Shown here one piece after another: positions 1 through 7,133 of a stretch of DNA of 64,000 bases (its first letter is position 1; each line of letters opens with the position of its first letter). The DNA is from Crocinitomicaceae bacterium (GTDB lineage Bacteria; Bacteroidota; Bacteroidia; Flavobacteriales_D; Crocinitomicaceae): positions 1 to 64,000 of the forward strand of contig JAGQYP010000006.1 of assembly GCA_020436025.1 (NCBI GenBank), read 5' to 3'. A program made the translations under genes and the position numbers. The notes under the pieces are model-generated. The model saw nothing but the letters and a program-made list of their open reading frames with translations. It searched no databases and was not told the DNA's origin.

Positions 1-18
1 CTAAAAAGACGGCTTTCG

Positions 19-1191
19 ATGAGAATTAATCTGTTATTTCTCTTCCTGATTTTTTCTTCCTTATTGGGGATTGCTTGTTTGTGGGACAACGATACCATCA
101 AAATGGAGAAACAAGATTTTCCTGAAGTCTATGATTTATTGACAGGAAATTTTATACGCCATTCAGAAGAGTATTATCATTGGAAAATAAAAGACCGAAC
201 CCAAAAATTAAAATCTGACCCCAACAATCCCAGACTCTATGATGATTTAGCGGTGGCCTATTCCAAAATGCATCAGGATAAAAAAGCGATCGAACTCATG
301 ATGCAAAAGGAAAAAATTGTGCCTGGAGAATACGAAACCTACGCCAACATGGGGACTTTTTACTTGCACGATGGTCAGCTTGAAAAAGGAATTGAATACA
401 TTGAAAAAGCCATTGCCATTAATCCCGACGCCCATTTTGGAAGAGAGGTATATCAGAAATATTTGGCGGAATATTTACTGGAAAAAGGGTATGGTAAGAA
501 TTTTGAACTGCCTGTTTCTAAAATCATTTTCCCCAACCAAAAAGACAAAACATTTTATTCTTTTCTATGTAAAAAGTTAAAAAATGATCCAAATAAAGAA
601 TTGAATTTGGAAGAATCGCAAAAAGCAATAAAAGGAATTTGTGGGATGATAAAATTTGGGAATTATAATTCGCCAATACTTCTTGAGGCACTTGGTGATA
701 TTCTATCTCAGGGTAGTGCACGACACAGTCGAAAGTCTAATAGAAATTTAGCAATTCTCGCATACTATAGAGCATCTCAAACATGCAATTCTAAATCTGC
801 GTCCAAAATCTACATTCAAAAAACTGAAAAATTAGCACGAGCATTGCAGGATTCTTACAACAAAAAAGACCCTATTTCTAATCTTACAAAAGACCTAGAT
901 AGAGATATAATCCTCGCAGATAAGAAGTTCCAAAAAATCCGAGCTAACGAAATCCAATGGATTCAGGAAGGCTTGGATGTTGATGAGAAATTCGCTGAAG
1001 TCTATTATGGTATACAACCTCAACCCAAACCAGAAAAAAAGGAAGTTGTGGAGGAAAAATTAACCGACGAAAATATTCCTGCCAAGGATTCCAAAGGTGA
1101 AATCATCTTTAACACACTTATTGGGATCATCATTTTAGCTTTTCTTGCAGTGATTGTTTTTATCATTAGAAAGAACATGAATAAAGGTTAG
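19..1191 (+). CDS. TPR-containing membrane-anchored protein
   Basis: A 390-residue protein of unknown role. It opens with a hydrophobic stretch ending at Cys20 (G-I-A-C), which could be a loose lipobox or an uncleaved anchor. Residues about 70-140 hold two tetratricopeptide-like helix pairs (pattern A.AY...-Y.NMGTFYL..G...KGIEYIEKAIAINP), normally a protein-protein interaction scaffold. The middle (about 150-340) has no family I recognise. A single strong transmembrane helix lies at about 363-385, followed by a short basic tail, so the bulk probably sits outside the cytoplasm. The ATG is only 18 bases from the window edge, so an upstream operon partner cannot be judged. Function unknown; the TPR call is firm. 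Confidence 0.75.
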   Translation: MRINLLFLFLIFSSLLGIACLWDNDTIKMEKQDFPEVYDLLTGNFIRHSEEYYHWKIKDRTQKLKSDPNNPRLYDDLAVAYSKMHQDKKAIELMMQKEKIVPGEYETYANMGTFYLHDGQLEKGIEYIEKAIAINPDAHFGREVYQKYLAEYLLEKGYGKNFELPVSKIIFPNQKDKTFYSFLCKKLKNDPNKELNLEESQKAIKGICGMIKFGNYNSPILLEALGDILSQGSARHSRKSNRNLAILAYYRASQTCNSKSASKIYIQKTEKLARALQDSYNKKDPISNLTKDLDRDIILADKKFQKIRANEIQWIQEGLDVDEKFAEVYYGIQPQPKPEKKEVVEEKLTDENIPAKDSKGEIIFNTLIGIIILAFLAVIVFIIRKNMNKG

Positions 1192-1287
1192 GATTTCTTT
1201 TTCTAACTCCCTTCTGTTCCCCTTTAAATACTTAAATCTTTCTGGACTATCTGATATTAGGATTCAAATAGTAGCCTGATAAAATTT

Positions 1288-1339
1288 TATTCGTTTAAAC
1301 AAATATTGGAAAAAGTGTATATATTTGTTCTAACAAATA
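1288..1339 (+). promoter_or_regulatory. Paired palindromic operators upstream of pirin gene
   Basis: Two related 18-bp palindromes: site A, 1288-1305 (TATTCGTTTAAACAAATA), and site B, 1322-1339 (TATTTGTTCTAACAAATA). Their centres are 34 bp apart. A third copy lies at 4713-4730 before the thioredoxin-fold gene, giving a consensus near TATTTGTTTAAACAAATA. Site B overlaps a TAnnTTTG promoter element at 1320-1327, a position suited to repression. Binding by a MarR- or HxlR-type redox regulator is an inference; no such regulator is encoded in the window. Confidence 0.6.
1320..1327 (+). promoter_or_regulatory. Bacteroidota -7 promoter element for pirin operon
   Basis: TATATTTG matches the Bacteroidota -7 consensus TAnnTTTG. 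Transcription would begin near 1332, leaving a leader of about 16 bases before the ATG at 1348. This argues against the in-frame TTG at 1306 as the start codon. No convincing -33 TTTG is seen at the usual distance. Confidence 0.5.
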
Positions 1340-1347
1340 CTTCAATC

Positions 1348-2229
1348 ATGAAAAGAAAGGAATTTTTGAAAAAAGCAACATTTGGAGGTGCGCTCGGATT
1401 AGCAGCTGTTCCATTGCTCAAAGCAAATAATGTAAAACTCAAAAAATCGAATTACGACGAATTCATGAAACAAGTAGGTTTTAATCATTTACCAAACAAG
1501 GAGGACAAAACAATGAATACAGTATTGCACAAAGCAGCTACTAGAGGTCATGCAAATCATGGTTGGTTGGATAGCCACCACACATTCAGTTTTGCAAACT
1601 ATCACAATCCAGATCGAATGCATTTCGGGGTGTTACGAGTATTGAATGACGACAGGGTTCAGGCAGGCCAGGGATTTGGAACCCACCCGCATGACAATAT
1701 GGAAATTATCTCCATCCCTTTGGAGGGCGATTTGGAACATAAAGACTCGATGGGAAATGTTGCTGTAATTAAAGAAGGGGACGTTCAAGTGATGAGTGCC
1801 GGTACAGGTATTTATCATTCAGAATACAACAAAAATGAAGATAAAGAGGTGAAATTCCTTCAAATCTGGTTGTTCCCCAACAAGAAAAATGTGCAACCTC
1901 GATACGACCAAATTTCCATTCGAGAAGTTGAAAAGGAGAATGAATTCTATCAAGTTTTATCACCAAATGCAGACGATCAAGGAGTTTGGATTCATCAAGA
2001 TGCCTGGTTTCATTTAGGCAAATTTGAAAAAGGAAAAACGACCACTTATCAGCTAAAAAATAAAGAAAACGGGGTTTATGCATTTATTCTTGAAGGAGAG
2101 GCAGAAATCGCCGGACAAAAACTTAGCAAAAGAGATGGTTTTGGAATCTGGAATGTAGAACAAATAGATTTTAAAGCTACGAATGATGCTAAAGTGCTTT
2201 TAATGGAAGTACCAATGAAATTATCTTAA
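1348..2229 (+). CDS. Pirin family protein (YhhW/quercetinase-like bicupin)
   Basis: A 293-residue bicupin of the pirin family, which includes quercetin 2,3-dioxygenases and iron-binding redox sensors. The four metal ligands are in place: His113 and His115 (GTHPHDNME), His157 and Glu159 (GTGIYHSEYN). The first 55 residues are an addition to the usual pirin start (normally near Met56, MNTVLHKA). They hold a basic KRKEFLKKA followed by a small-residue hydrophobic run, resembling a degenerate Tat signal with Arg-Lys in place of twin Arg. The protein may therefore be exported, or the true start may be 1513. I chose 1348 because a promoter element ends just upstream. It leads a run with nitroreductase, OsmC and a small Fe-S protein, a detoxification or redox-stress set. 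Confidence 0.85.
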   Translation: MKRKEFLKKATFGGALGLAAVPLLKANNVKLKKSNYDEFMKQVGFNHLPNKEDKTMNTVLHKAATRGHANHGWLDSHHTFSFANYHNPDRMHFGVLRVLNDDRVQAGQGFGTHPHDNMEIISIPLEGDLEHKDSMGNVAVIKEGDVQVMSAGTGIYHSEYNKNEDKEVKFLQIWLFPNKKNVQPRYDQISIREVEKENEFYQVLSPNADDQGVWIHQDAWFHLGKFEKGKTTTYQLKNKENGVYAFILEGEAEIAGQKLSKRDGFGIWNVEQIDFKATNDAKVLLMEVPMKLS

Positions 2230-2242
2230 AAACAACAGAGTT

Positions 2243-2887
2243 ATGAAAACAATAGAAATGAATACAATTGAAAATCTAAAATGGCGCTATGCAACAAAGA
2301 AATTTGACGCATCCCAAAAATTGGCAGAAGAGGAAATTGACATATTAAAAGAGGCTATACAGTTGTCTCCAAGTTCTTACGGATTGCAATTATTTAAGGT
2401 GATGGATGTTCGAGATGAACTTACAAGAAAAGCCCTTCAACCGGCAGCCTGGGGTCAGACACAAATTGTGGATGCTTCTAATTTGTTTGTCTTTGCCGCA
2501 AAGACAAAATTTGATGATAGTGACGTTGATAATTATGTTCACCTAAAAGCTTCGTCAAATGGAATGGATCCTTCTTCATTTAAAGGTTATTCAGATTTCG
2601 TAAAAGGAAAACTCAGTGGCATGTCGGAAGAAGAGTATCAAAACTGGACTAAAAGACAAGTGTATATTGCCTTAGGAAATTTGATGACTGTAGGGGCTGA
2701 ACTAAAAATTGATATCTGTCCGATGGAGGGTTTCGAAGCAGAAAAATTCGATGAAATTCTTGGGTTAAAATCCAAAGGTTATACTTCCACTGTAAACGCA
2801 ACAATTGGCTACAGATCCGAGGAAGACTCAACGGCAGATAGTCCCAAAATAAGAAAAAGCGTAGAGGATTTATTTGAGATTCTATAG
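2243..2887 (+). CDS. NAD(P)H-dependent nitroreductase family protein
   Basis: A 214-residue FMN flavoprotein of the nitroreductase family (NfsB/dihydropteridine reductase-like), which reduces nitro-compounds, quinones or flavins with NAD(P)H. The N-terminal phosphate-binding signature W-R-Y-A-T-K-K-F is clear, followed by SPSSYGLQ for the flavin contact and the C-terminal IGYRSEEDS segment. Length is normal. It begins 13 bases after the pirin stop, so the two are probably co-transcribed and share the paired palindromic operator upstream. The physiological substrate cannot be read from sequence. Pirin, nitroreductase and OsmC together are commonly induced by electrophile or peroxide stress in other bacteria, which is the likely context. 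Confidence 0.9.
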   Translation: MKTIEMNTIENLKWRYATKKFDASQKLAEEEIDILKEAIQLSPSSYGLQLFKVMDVRDELTRKALQPAAWGQTQIVDASNLFVFAAKTKFDDSDVDNYVHLKASSNGMDPSSFKGYSDFVKGKLSGMSEEEYQNWTKRQVYIALGNLMTVGAELKIDICPMEGFEAEKFDEILGLKSKGYTSTVNATIGYRSEEDSTADSPKIRKSVEDLFEIL

Positions 2888-2919
2888 GACTTCTGGGGGC
2901 AGGTTACTAGACTCTTTTA

Positions 2920-3000
2920 TTCACCCCTAAATCCCCTGAAGGGGACTTTAAAAACAATATCCTCGATTTTTTTAGCCTCTTTTATGGGGTTGGGGGTGAA
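2920..3000. repeat. REP-like inverted repeat between nitroreductase and osmC
   Basis: Ends form an imperfect inverted repeat: TTCACCCC at 2920-2927 pairs with GGGGTGAA at 2993-3000, with further CCCC/GGGG pairing inside. The left arm also holds the palindrome CCCCTGAAGGGG (2933-2944). Sequences of this kind are familiar as dispersed intergenic repeats in flavobacteria (from memory). It could fold into a cruciform or an mRNA hairpin separating osmC expression from the upstream genes. Confidence 0.55.
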
Positions 3001-3017
3001 ATCATTATCTTAAAAGC

Positions 3018-3413
3018 ATGATTGCAAAAGCTAGAATTCAAACAAAATACAAAACGGAAATCAATGCCCGGGGTCATGCGCTAATTGCAGATGAACCGAT
3101 TGAAAACGGGGGACAGAATTTAGGACCTTCACCGGGGGACTTACTCCGTTCTGCATTGGCAGCCTGCACGGCAATTACTTTAAAAATGTATGCCGACCGA
3201 AAAGAATGGAACGTAGGTGCAATTGACGTAAATGTAGAATACAAGAAAAATCTGGATGATATGGAAGCTAATTTTCATGTACAGGTTTCTTTTGAGAACA
3301 AATCTTTAAGCCAGGAACAGCTAATTCGATTGGAGCAGATCGCGAACAAATGTCCGGTTCATAAGATTTTGGAGAAGGGTCATGAAATTGATGTTTTCAT
3401 GAGTGATTTGTGA
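3018..3413 (+). CDS. OsmC family peroxiredoxin-like protein
   Basis: A 131-residue OsmC/Ohr-type protein, a thiol peroxidase fold that reduces organic hydroperoxides through two cysteines. The reactive Cys50 (ALAACTAITLKMYA) and resolving Cys112 (ANKCPVHKIL) are both present at family spacing. The length and the GPSPGDLL motif place it with the OsmC/YhfA side rather than classical Ohr. It follows a REP-like repeat after the nitroreductase gene and could belong to the same stress operon. Cytoplasmic; no signal peptide. The exact substrate is unknown. Confidence 0.88.
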   Translation: MIAKARIQTKYKTEINARGHALIADEPIENGGQNLGPSPGDLLRSALAACTAITLKMYADRKEWNVGAIDVNVEYKKNLDDMEANFHVQVSFENKSLSQEQLIRLEQIANKCPVHKILEKGHEIDVFMSDL

Positions 3414-3520
3414 TATTGTGATTTTATGACTTTATGATATTAGGATTTTATGACGTCATAAAAATTTTTCAAACTGGTAAGCGGTCACTGATTACTGGTT
3501 ATCGATTACTGATTACCAAA
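3411..3520. repeat. Two short iterated-word repeat tracts
   Basis: At 3411-3460 the spacer iterates degenerate copies of ATTTTATGA, and at 3487-3517 of GATTACTG. The first class recurs at about 60380-60430, upstream of the AspRS gene. The second tract ends about 15 bases before the next start codon. These are not perfect tandem repeats; the same word recurs with small changes. Confidence 0.6.
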
Positions 3521-3531
3521 AAATAAAAACC

Positions 3532-3744
3532 ATGAGTGAAGAAATTGTAAAAGAATACCAAAAAGGAGATTTCACCATTGTGTGGAAACCGAAATTATGT
3601 AAACATGCAGGGGTATGTGTCAGAATGTTGCCCGATGTATACGACCCAAAAGCCAAGCCTTGGATAACACCCGAACATGCATCGGTGGAAGAGTTGAAAA
3701 ATCAAATTGATGCTTGTCCTTCAGGGGCTTTGAGTTATAAATAG
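3532..3744 (+). CDS. Divergent 4Fe-4S mono-cluster protein (YjdI/Fer4_19 type)
   Basis: A 70-residue protein matching the small Fer4_19 family: Cys23 and Cys29 (CKHAGVC), the spacer DVYDPKAKPWI, and Cys62 (CPSGALS). Only three cysteines are present, as is usual for this family, so the fourth ligand to the presumed [4Fe-4S] cluster would be His25 or an acidic residue (inference). It probably carries electrons for an unidentified partner. It sits at the end of the pirin-nitroreductase-OsmC cluster, behind an iterated-word spacer, and before a long repeat region. Confidence 0.8.
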   Translation: MSEEIVKEYQKGDFTIVWKPKLCKHAGVCVRMLPDVYDPKAKPWITPEHASVEELKNQIDACPSGALSYK

Positions 3745-4067
3745 AGTTTCAGATTACAAGACTACAAGATTAATAGACTTTAGATTATGGCTGCGGAGGA
3801 TTCTTAGACATTCAGATTGCAAGACTACAAGATTAATAGACTTATAGATTGTCAGATTGCAAGATTATCAGTCATCTAGATTATAAGAAAATAGTCTGGT
3901 GTCTGGTGTCTGGAATCTTGAATCTTGAATCTCACTCACTCCTGTTTTACGTAGGATTTGGGAATCCTCCGCAGCATTGTTCCATGTCTGGAATCTTGTG
4001 TCTTGAGTCTAGTGTCTTGTATCTCATTCACTCCTGTTTTACGTAGGATTTGGGAATCCTCTGCAGC
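3745..4067. repeat. Repeat-rich gene-free region with inverted and direct copies
   Basis: No gene. Short words iterate: CAGATTACAAGACTACAAG and variants at about 3750-3870, then ATCTTGAATCTTG and GTCTGGTGTCTGG at about 3895-3935. A 43-bp segment occurs twice in direct orientation (about 3934-3976 and 4025-4067), each copy ending near GAATCCTCYGCAGC. The complement of that end, GCTGCGGAGGATTC, occurs at about 3789-3802, so the whole stretch is bracketed by an inverted repeat. Short ORFs here are spurious products of the repeats. Confidence 0.7.
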
Positions 4068-4080
4068 CCAAAAAAAAGAA

Positions 4081-4108
4081 AACCCAGTTGTACAAACTGG
4101 GTTTTTTG
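4081..4108. terminator. Bidirectional rho-independent terminator
   Basis: The stem AACCCAGTT (4081-4089) pairs perfectly with AACTGGGTT (4095-4103) around a 5-base loop. An A tract precedes it and a T tract follows, so it could terminate both the upstream plus-strand transcripts and the leftward thioredoxin-fold gene. Confidence 0.85.
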
Positions 4109-4133
4109 TTTTGAACTCTACTCTAGTTGCGAA

Positions 4134-4688
4134 CTATAGCATTTTTAGTTCTTCTAATATTTCTTGCTGAACCGAAATTCCTTCATCTTCATTATACCAT
4201 TTTTGAAGCAGATTGTTCAATTCCCCATACTCCATTTTTTCCTTATTTTCCAACCTGATTTTTTCCAAAGCCTTCGGTCTAGGTCCCCAAACAAAAAGAT
4301 CTTCTCCTGTTAAGCGATCTCTTACAACCAATTTAGGAATAGACTGCGAACCATTTGTATGGTATTTTTCCATCAGTTCTGGATATTCATCTCTTAAATA
4401 GATTTCCATTTGGATTCTATCACTTTCAGCCACCATCATTTGAATAAAGGGAACTGTATGAGCCGCATCACCACACCAGGGTTCTGTAATCAAAATCCAG
4501 TCTAAATCTCGATCAATTCCATGCAATACCTTTTTCACTTCTGGAAGTAATTCCCCTTTTTTCTCCCATCTTTTAGTTCGGGAAAAATTCAGTTTGGTAT
4601 AATGATCATACTGGGGTTTGCTAACTGGCCTGATCGGTTCCCCTTTTGCTCTGTGCTCAAACTCTTCTCTGTATAGATTGTAATTCAT
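4134..4688 (-). CDS. Thioredoxin-fold protein with single-Cys WCGDA motif
   Basis: A 184-residue protein of the bacteroidotal thioredoxin-like group (Thioredoxin_9 type). The motif EPWCGDAAHTVPF aligns with the WCxxC active site, but the second cysteine is replaced by Ala, so a classical dithiol exchange is not possible; a monothiol or binding role is likelier. The start is set at the ATG at 4688. A longer reading begins with a TTG inside the palindromic operator and is rejected. That operator (4713-4730) matches the two before the pirin gene, suggesting a shared redox stimulus. A terminator lies downstream. Confidence 0.8.
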   Translation of the reverse strand: MNYNLYREEFEHRAKGEPIRPVSKPQYDHYTKLNFSRTKRWEKKGELLPEVKKVLHGIDRDLDWILITEPWCGDAAHTVPFIQMMVAESDRIQMEIYLRDEYPELMEKYHTNGSQSIPKLVVRDRLTGEDLFVWGPRPKALEKIRLENKEKMEYGELNNLLQKWYNEDEGISVQQEILEELKML

Positions 4689-4712
4689 AACTTGTTTCTT
4701 GTTAACAGAAGA

Positions 4713-4730
4713 CGTTTGTTTAAACAAATA
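4713..4730 (-). promoter_or_regulatory. Palindromic operator upstream of thioredoxin-fold gene
   Basis: CGTTTGTTTAAACAAATA contains the perfect 14-bp palindrome TTTGTTTAAACAAA (4715-4728), 26 bases upstream of the start codon. It is the third copy of the element present twice before the pirin gene at 1288-1339. Confidence 0.6.
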
Positions 4731-4834
4731 CTTACAGGAATGTTCAATTTAGTTTGTTATTTCTCTGAATTTGTGAGTGTTAAAAATTATTTTTTCCTAT
4801 ATTTCAAAGTATTAAAAATTTTAAATCACTTATT

Positions 4835-5113
4835 ATGAAATTGAAAATGATGATGATGGTTGCTGTATTTTTCGTAACCACTTTTGTAAGCGCTTATTCC
4901 GTACCTTATTACAACAAAGATTCTAAGACCTACACCTTTAAAGTGAAGATCAATGGGTCGACAAGAGAGATTACTTTTAATGGATCCACTACTGGAACGG
5001 CACATTGTCCTCCAACAGCGGATATCGCTGAAATCGAATCTTCTTGTGGATGGGTTAAAGTAAAAAATGGACAGAAGATTACAATAAAGGATGGTTGCAT
5101 TACCGTGAATTAA
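4835..5113 (+). CDS. Small secreted protein, hypothetical
   Basis: A 92-residue protein with a clear Sec signal peptide (basic MKLK, hydrophobic core to about residue 18, then SAYS, the likely cleavage region). The mature part is about 70 residues with two cysteines close together (AHCPPTADIAEIESSCGW) and a third near the C-terminus, and looks all-beta. No family recognised. It is expressed alone: promoter region upstream, terminator directly downstream. Periplasmic or extracellular location is inferred from the signal peptide. Confidence 0.7.
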   Translation: MKLKMMMMVAVFFVTTFVSAYSVPYYNKDSKTYTFKVKINGSTREITFNGSTTGTAHCPPTADIAEIESSCGWVKVKNGQKITIKDGCITVN

Positions 5114-5138
5114 TTCCTTCGTTTTTTATGAAATTTTG

Positions 5139-5165
5139 AGCCTTGCTTTTGCAGGGCTTTTTTTT
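5139..5165 (+). terminator. Rho-independent terminator
   Basis: AGCCTTGC (5139-5146) pairs with GCAGGGCT (5151-5158), with one G-T wobble, around a TTTT loop and runs into eight T residues. It closes the small secreted protein gene. Confidence 0.85.
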
Positions 5166-5186
5166 GTGCAAAAAATTTTCCCAAAC

Positions 5187-5218
5187 TTGATTCTTTCATA
5201 TCGAAGCAAGTAATTTTG
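5187..5218 (+). promoter_or_regulatory. Promoter implying a near-leaderless mRNA
   Basis: TTG at 5187-5189, a 21-base spacer, then TAATTTTG (5211-5218) match the Bacteroidota -33/-7 pair. The ATG of the next gene is at 5223, four bases after the -7 element, so transcription would start at or just beside the initiation codon. Confidence 0.5.
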
Positions 5219-5222
5219 TATT

Positions 5223-5963
5223 ATGCTCGATTCTTTAGAAATAGCGTTACGGAAGTCTGTTATTAATGATGGAGGCCCTCTTTATCATGAGTTTGTTCAT
5301 GAAGGTTGGATCAAAGAACCGTGGAATGCTTTTTCCTCTCTATTCTTTTTCATTCCGGTTATTTATTGGATTTGGAAACTACGGGGAGAATACAGGGATC
5401 ACTTGATTATGGTGGCCATTATTCCACTTCTTTTTCTAAATGGTTTGGGCTCAACTTTATATCATGCCTTTAGATCTCATGAAGCATTCCTACTGTTGGA
5501 TTGGATGCCAGCATCCGCCATGTCCGTTCTACTAGCTACTTATTTTTGGACAAAAGTAGTTTATAAATGGTATTTCGGTTTTCTTATCGTCTTTGGATTT
5601 TATCTTATGGGAGTGCTAACTATTCTATTTACTATAGATGAATCGAACAAAGACATGGCTCCAAATATTGGATACTTCTTTGTCGGATCCGCATTTTTCA
5701 TCCCGATTTTTATTCTCTTGTATAAAAACCAATTCAAATATGTCCATTTAATTGCCTATGGATTCGTTTTTTTAGCGCTATCACTAGTATTTAGGACTTT
5801 AGATTATCCTAATCCTAATCCATTGCCTGATTTTCTTCCACAAGGAACACATTTCCTATGGCATGTCTTTAGCTCCTTTGCGGTTTTTAGTATTGGATAT
5901 TTCATTTACTATTATCGATTGATGGAATTAGCAGAAAAAGCTTCGAAAGAATTAAACGAATGA
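5223..5963 (+). CDS. CREST-superfamily membrane hydrolase (alkaline ceramidase-like)
   Basis: A 246-residue protein with about seven transmembrane helices. It carries the three CREST superfamily signatures: EPWNAFSSLFF near residue 32 (Glu and Ser), GSTLYHAF...LLDWMP near 79-98 (Ser, His, Asp), and GTHFLWHVF near 215 (paired His). In alkaline ceramidases, PAQR receptors and hemolysin III these residues form a zinc-dependent amide hydrolase site inside the membrane. Ceramide-type sphingolipids occur in many Bacteroidota, so an amide-lipid substrate is reasonable but unproven. It appears to be a single-gene unit. Confidence 0.8.
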   Translation: MLDSLEIALRKSVINDGGPLYHEFVHEGWIKEPWNAFSSLFFFIPVIYWIWKLRGEYRDHLIMVAIIPLLFLNGLGSTLYHAFRSHEAFLLLDWMPASAMSVLLATYFWTKVVYKWYFGFLIVFGFYLMGVLTILFTIDESNKDMAPNIGYFFVGSAFFIPIFILLYKNQFKYVHLIAYGFVFLALSLVFRTLDYPNPNPLPDFLPQGTHFLWHVFSSFAVFSIGYFIYYYRLMELAEKASKELNE

Positions 5964-6060
5964 TAAAATTAGATCTGGATCAACTGTCCTAAAAGTTGTT
6001 AATAATCGTAACGATCTTTGAGTTTCTGGCTATATTAAAATAACCAGAAAACCTTAGTTC

Positions 6061-6699
6061 ATGAGAATAGTATCTTCATTTTTCCTCCTTTTTATTCTAA
6101 CTGCTTGTAACGGTCCACTTCTAAAGAAATCACCTGAAAAAGTAGTAGTAGCTATTCAACCTTATGGAAAAATACCTCCTGCTATTATGGATACTGTTAC
6201 CAAAACTTTGCACGACATGTATGGATTTCAAATTATTGTTTACCCTTCAAAAGAACTTCCGAAATCTGCTTTCATCAACATTAAATCTCCTCGATATCGT
6301 GCGGATTCCATTTTACACATGCAGGAAAGATGGAAACCGGATAGCGTCGATTATCTTATGGGACTATCTCAATATGATATCAGCATGACAGACAGAGATA
6401 AAAACGGCAACATTAAAAAACCAATAAGCAAATACAAAGACTGGGGAGTTTTTGGATTAGGTTCCTGTCCTGGACCTACTTGTGTGGTATCCATCTTTAG
6501 ATTGCGAAAAAGAGAAAATTACATTGATCGTTTGAAGAAAATAGTTGTGCATGAATTAGGACATAACCTAGGTTTACCTCATTGTGATGATGGCCCAACA
6601 TGTGTAATGAGAGATGCGAACGAAAACATCAAAAACATAGATAAAGAAAAACTGGAACTCTGCCCTTCTTGCAAGAAAAAATTGTACGGGGAACAATAA
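6061..6699 (+). CDS. Archaemetzincin-like zinc metalloprotease lipoprotein
   Basis: A 212-residue protein with a lipoprotein signal (ILTAC, Cys16). The full archaemetzincin (peptidase M54) signature is present: His164-Glu165-x-x-His168 and Gly171 (HELGHNLG), His174-Cys175, Cys181, the met-turn Met183, and after exactly 17 residues Cys201-x-x-Cys204. The first part binds catalytic zinc; the four cysteines bind a structural zinc. Archaemetzincins are usually described as soluble cytosolic proteins, so the lipid anchor is unusual. Its stop lies two bases from the stop of the convergent DUF2141 gene. Substrate unknown. Confidence 0.88.
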   Translation: MRIVSSFFLLFILTACNGPLLKKSPEKVVVAIQPYGKIPPAIMDTVTKTLHDMYGFQIIVYPSKELPKSAFINIKSPRYRADSILHMQERWKPDSVDYLMGLSQYDISMTDRDKNGNIKKPISKYKDWGVFGLGSCPGPTCVVSIFRLRKRENYIDRLKKIVVHELGHNLGLPHCDDGPTCVMRDANENIKNIDKEKLELCPSCKKKLYGEQ

Positions 6700-6701
6700 T
6701 T

Positions 6702-7133
6702 TTACTCGCTCACAATTGGCTGTATCAAACGTATACTCAATTTCTTCCCATTTTCAGACTTAAAACTGCATTGTCCAAAAGTAGGAACTGCAAAAAATGG
6801 AACTACATTGTTTGAAAAACCAAATGCTTCAAGTGGAATTTGCAATTTATTTTGATTACAAATATTGTCACTATTTTTATCGTGATAAACACTAATCGCA
6901 TATTTTCCATCAGGAATCTTAATCAACTTAGTGATCTCTTTATCGGTAACTTTTAAAACATATTTTTTGTATTCTTTATTGACTTTAGGAAAGTGATCTG
7001 GATCTTTATAAAGCCCAATATGGATATTCCCTTTAAGCTCCTTTATGTTGGTCACCTTAATCTCTAAAGTACTTGTTTGTGAATACAAACTAATAGAAAA
7101 CAATAAAAATAGATATAGGATTGGGTTTCTCAT
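6702..7133 (-). CDS. DUF2141 family secreted protein
   Basis: A 143-residue protein with a signal peptide (cleavage near residue 18, SLYSQ) and the DUF2141 pattern: LKGNIHIGLYKDPDHFP, then IPDGKYAISVYHDKNSDN, then EAFGFSNN. This family is a small beta-sandwich exported protein of unknown function common in Bacteroidota. Its start overlaps the stop of the upstream SDR gene by four bases, so the two are translationally coupled. Function not known. Confidence 0.85.
   Translation of the reverse strand: MRNPILYLFLLFSISLYSQTSTLEIKVTNIKELKGNIHIGLYKDPDHFPKVNKEYKKYVLKVTDKEITKLIKIPDGKYAISVYHDKNSDNICNQNKLQIPLEAFGFSNNVVPFFAVPTFGQCSFKSENGKKLSIRLIQPIVSE

Noticed and set aside
1306-1347. Upstream TTG start for the pirin gene
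   Set aside because: It lies between two palindromic operators and overlaps a TAnnTTTG promoter element; the ATG at 1348 or 1513 fits better.
3849-4170. Overlapping short plus-strand ORFs of 65-70 codons
   Set aside because: They run through iterated repeats and a terminator; the composition is that of the repeat words, not of protein coding.
4689-4727. TTG start extending the thioredoxin-fold protein
   Set aside because: It would place the palindromic operator in coding sequence; the ATG at 4688 is normal.
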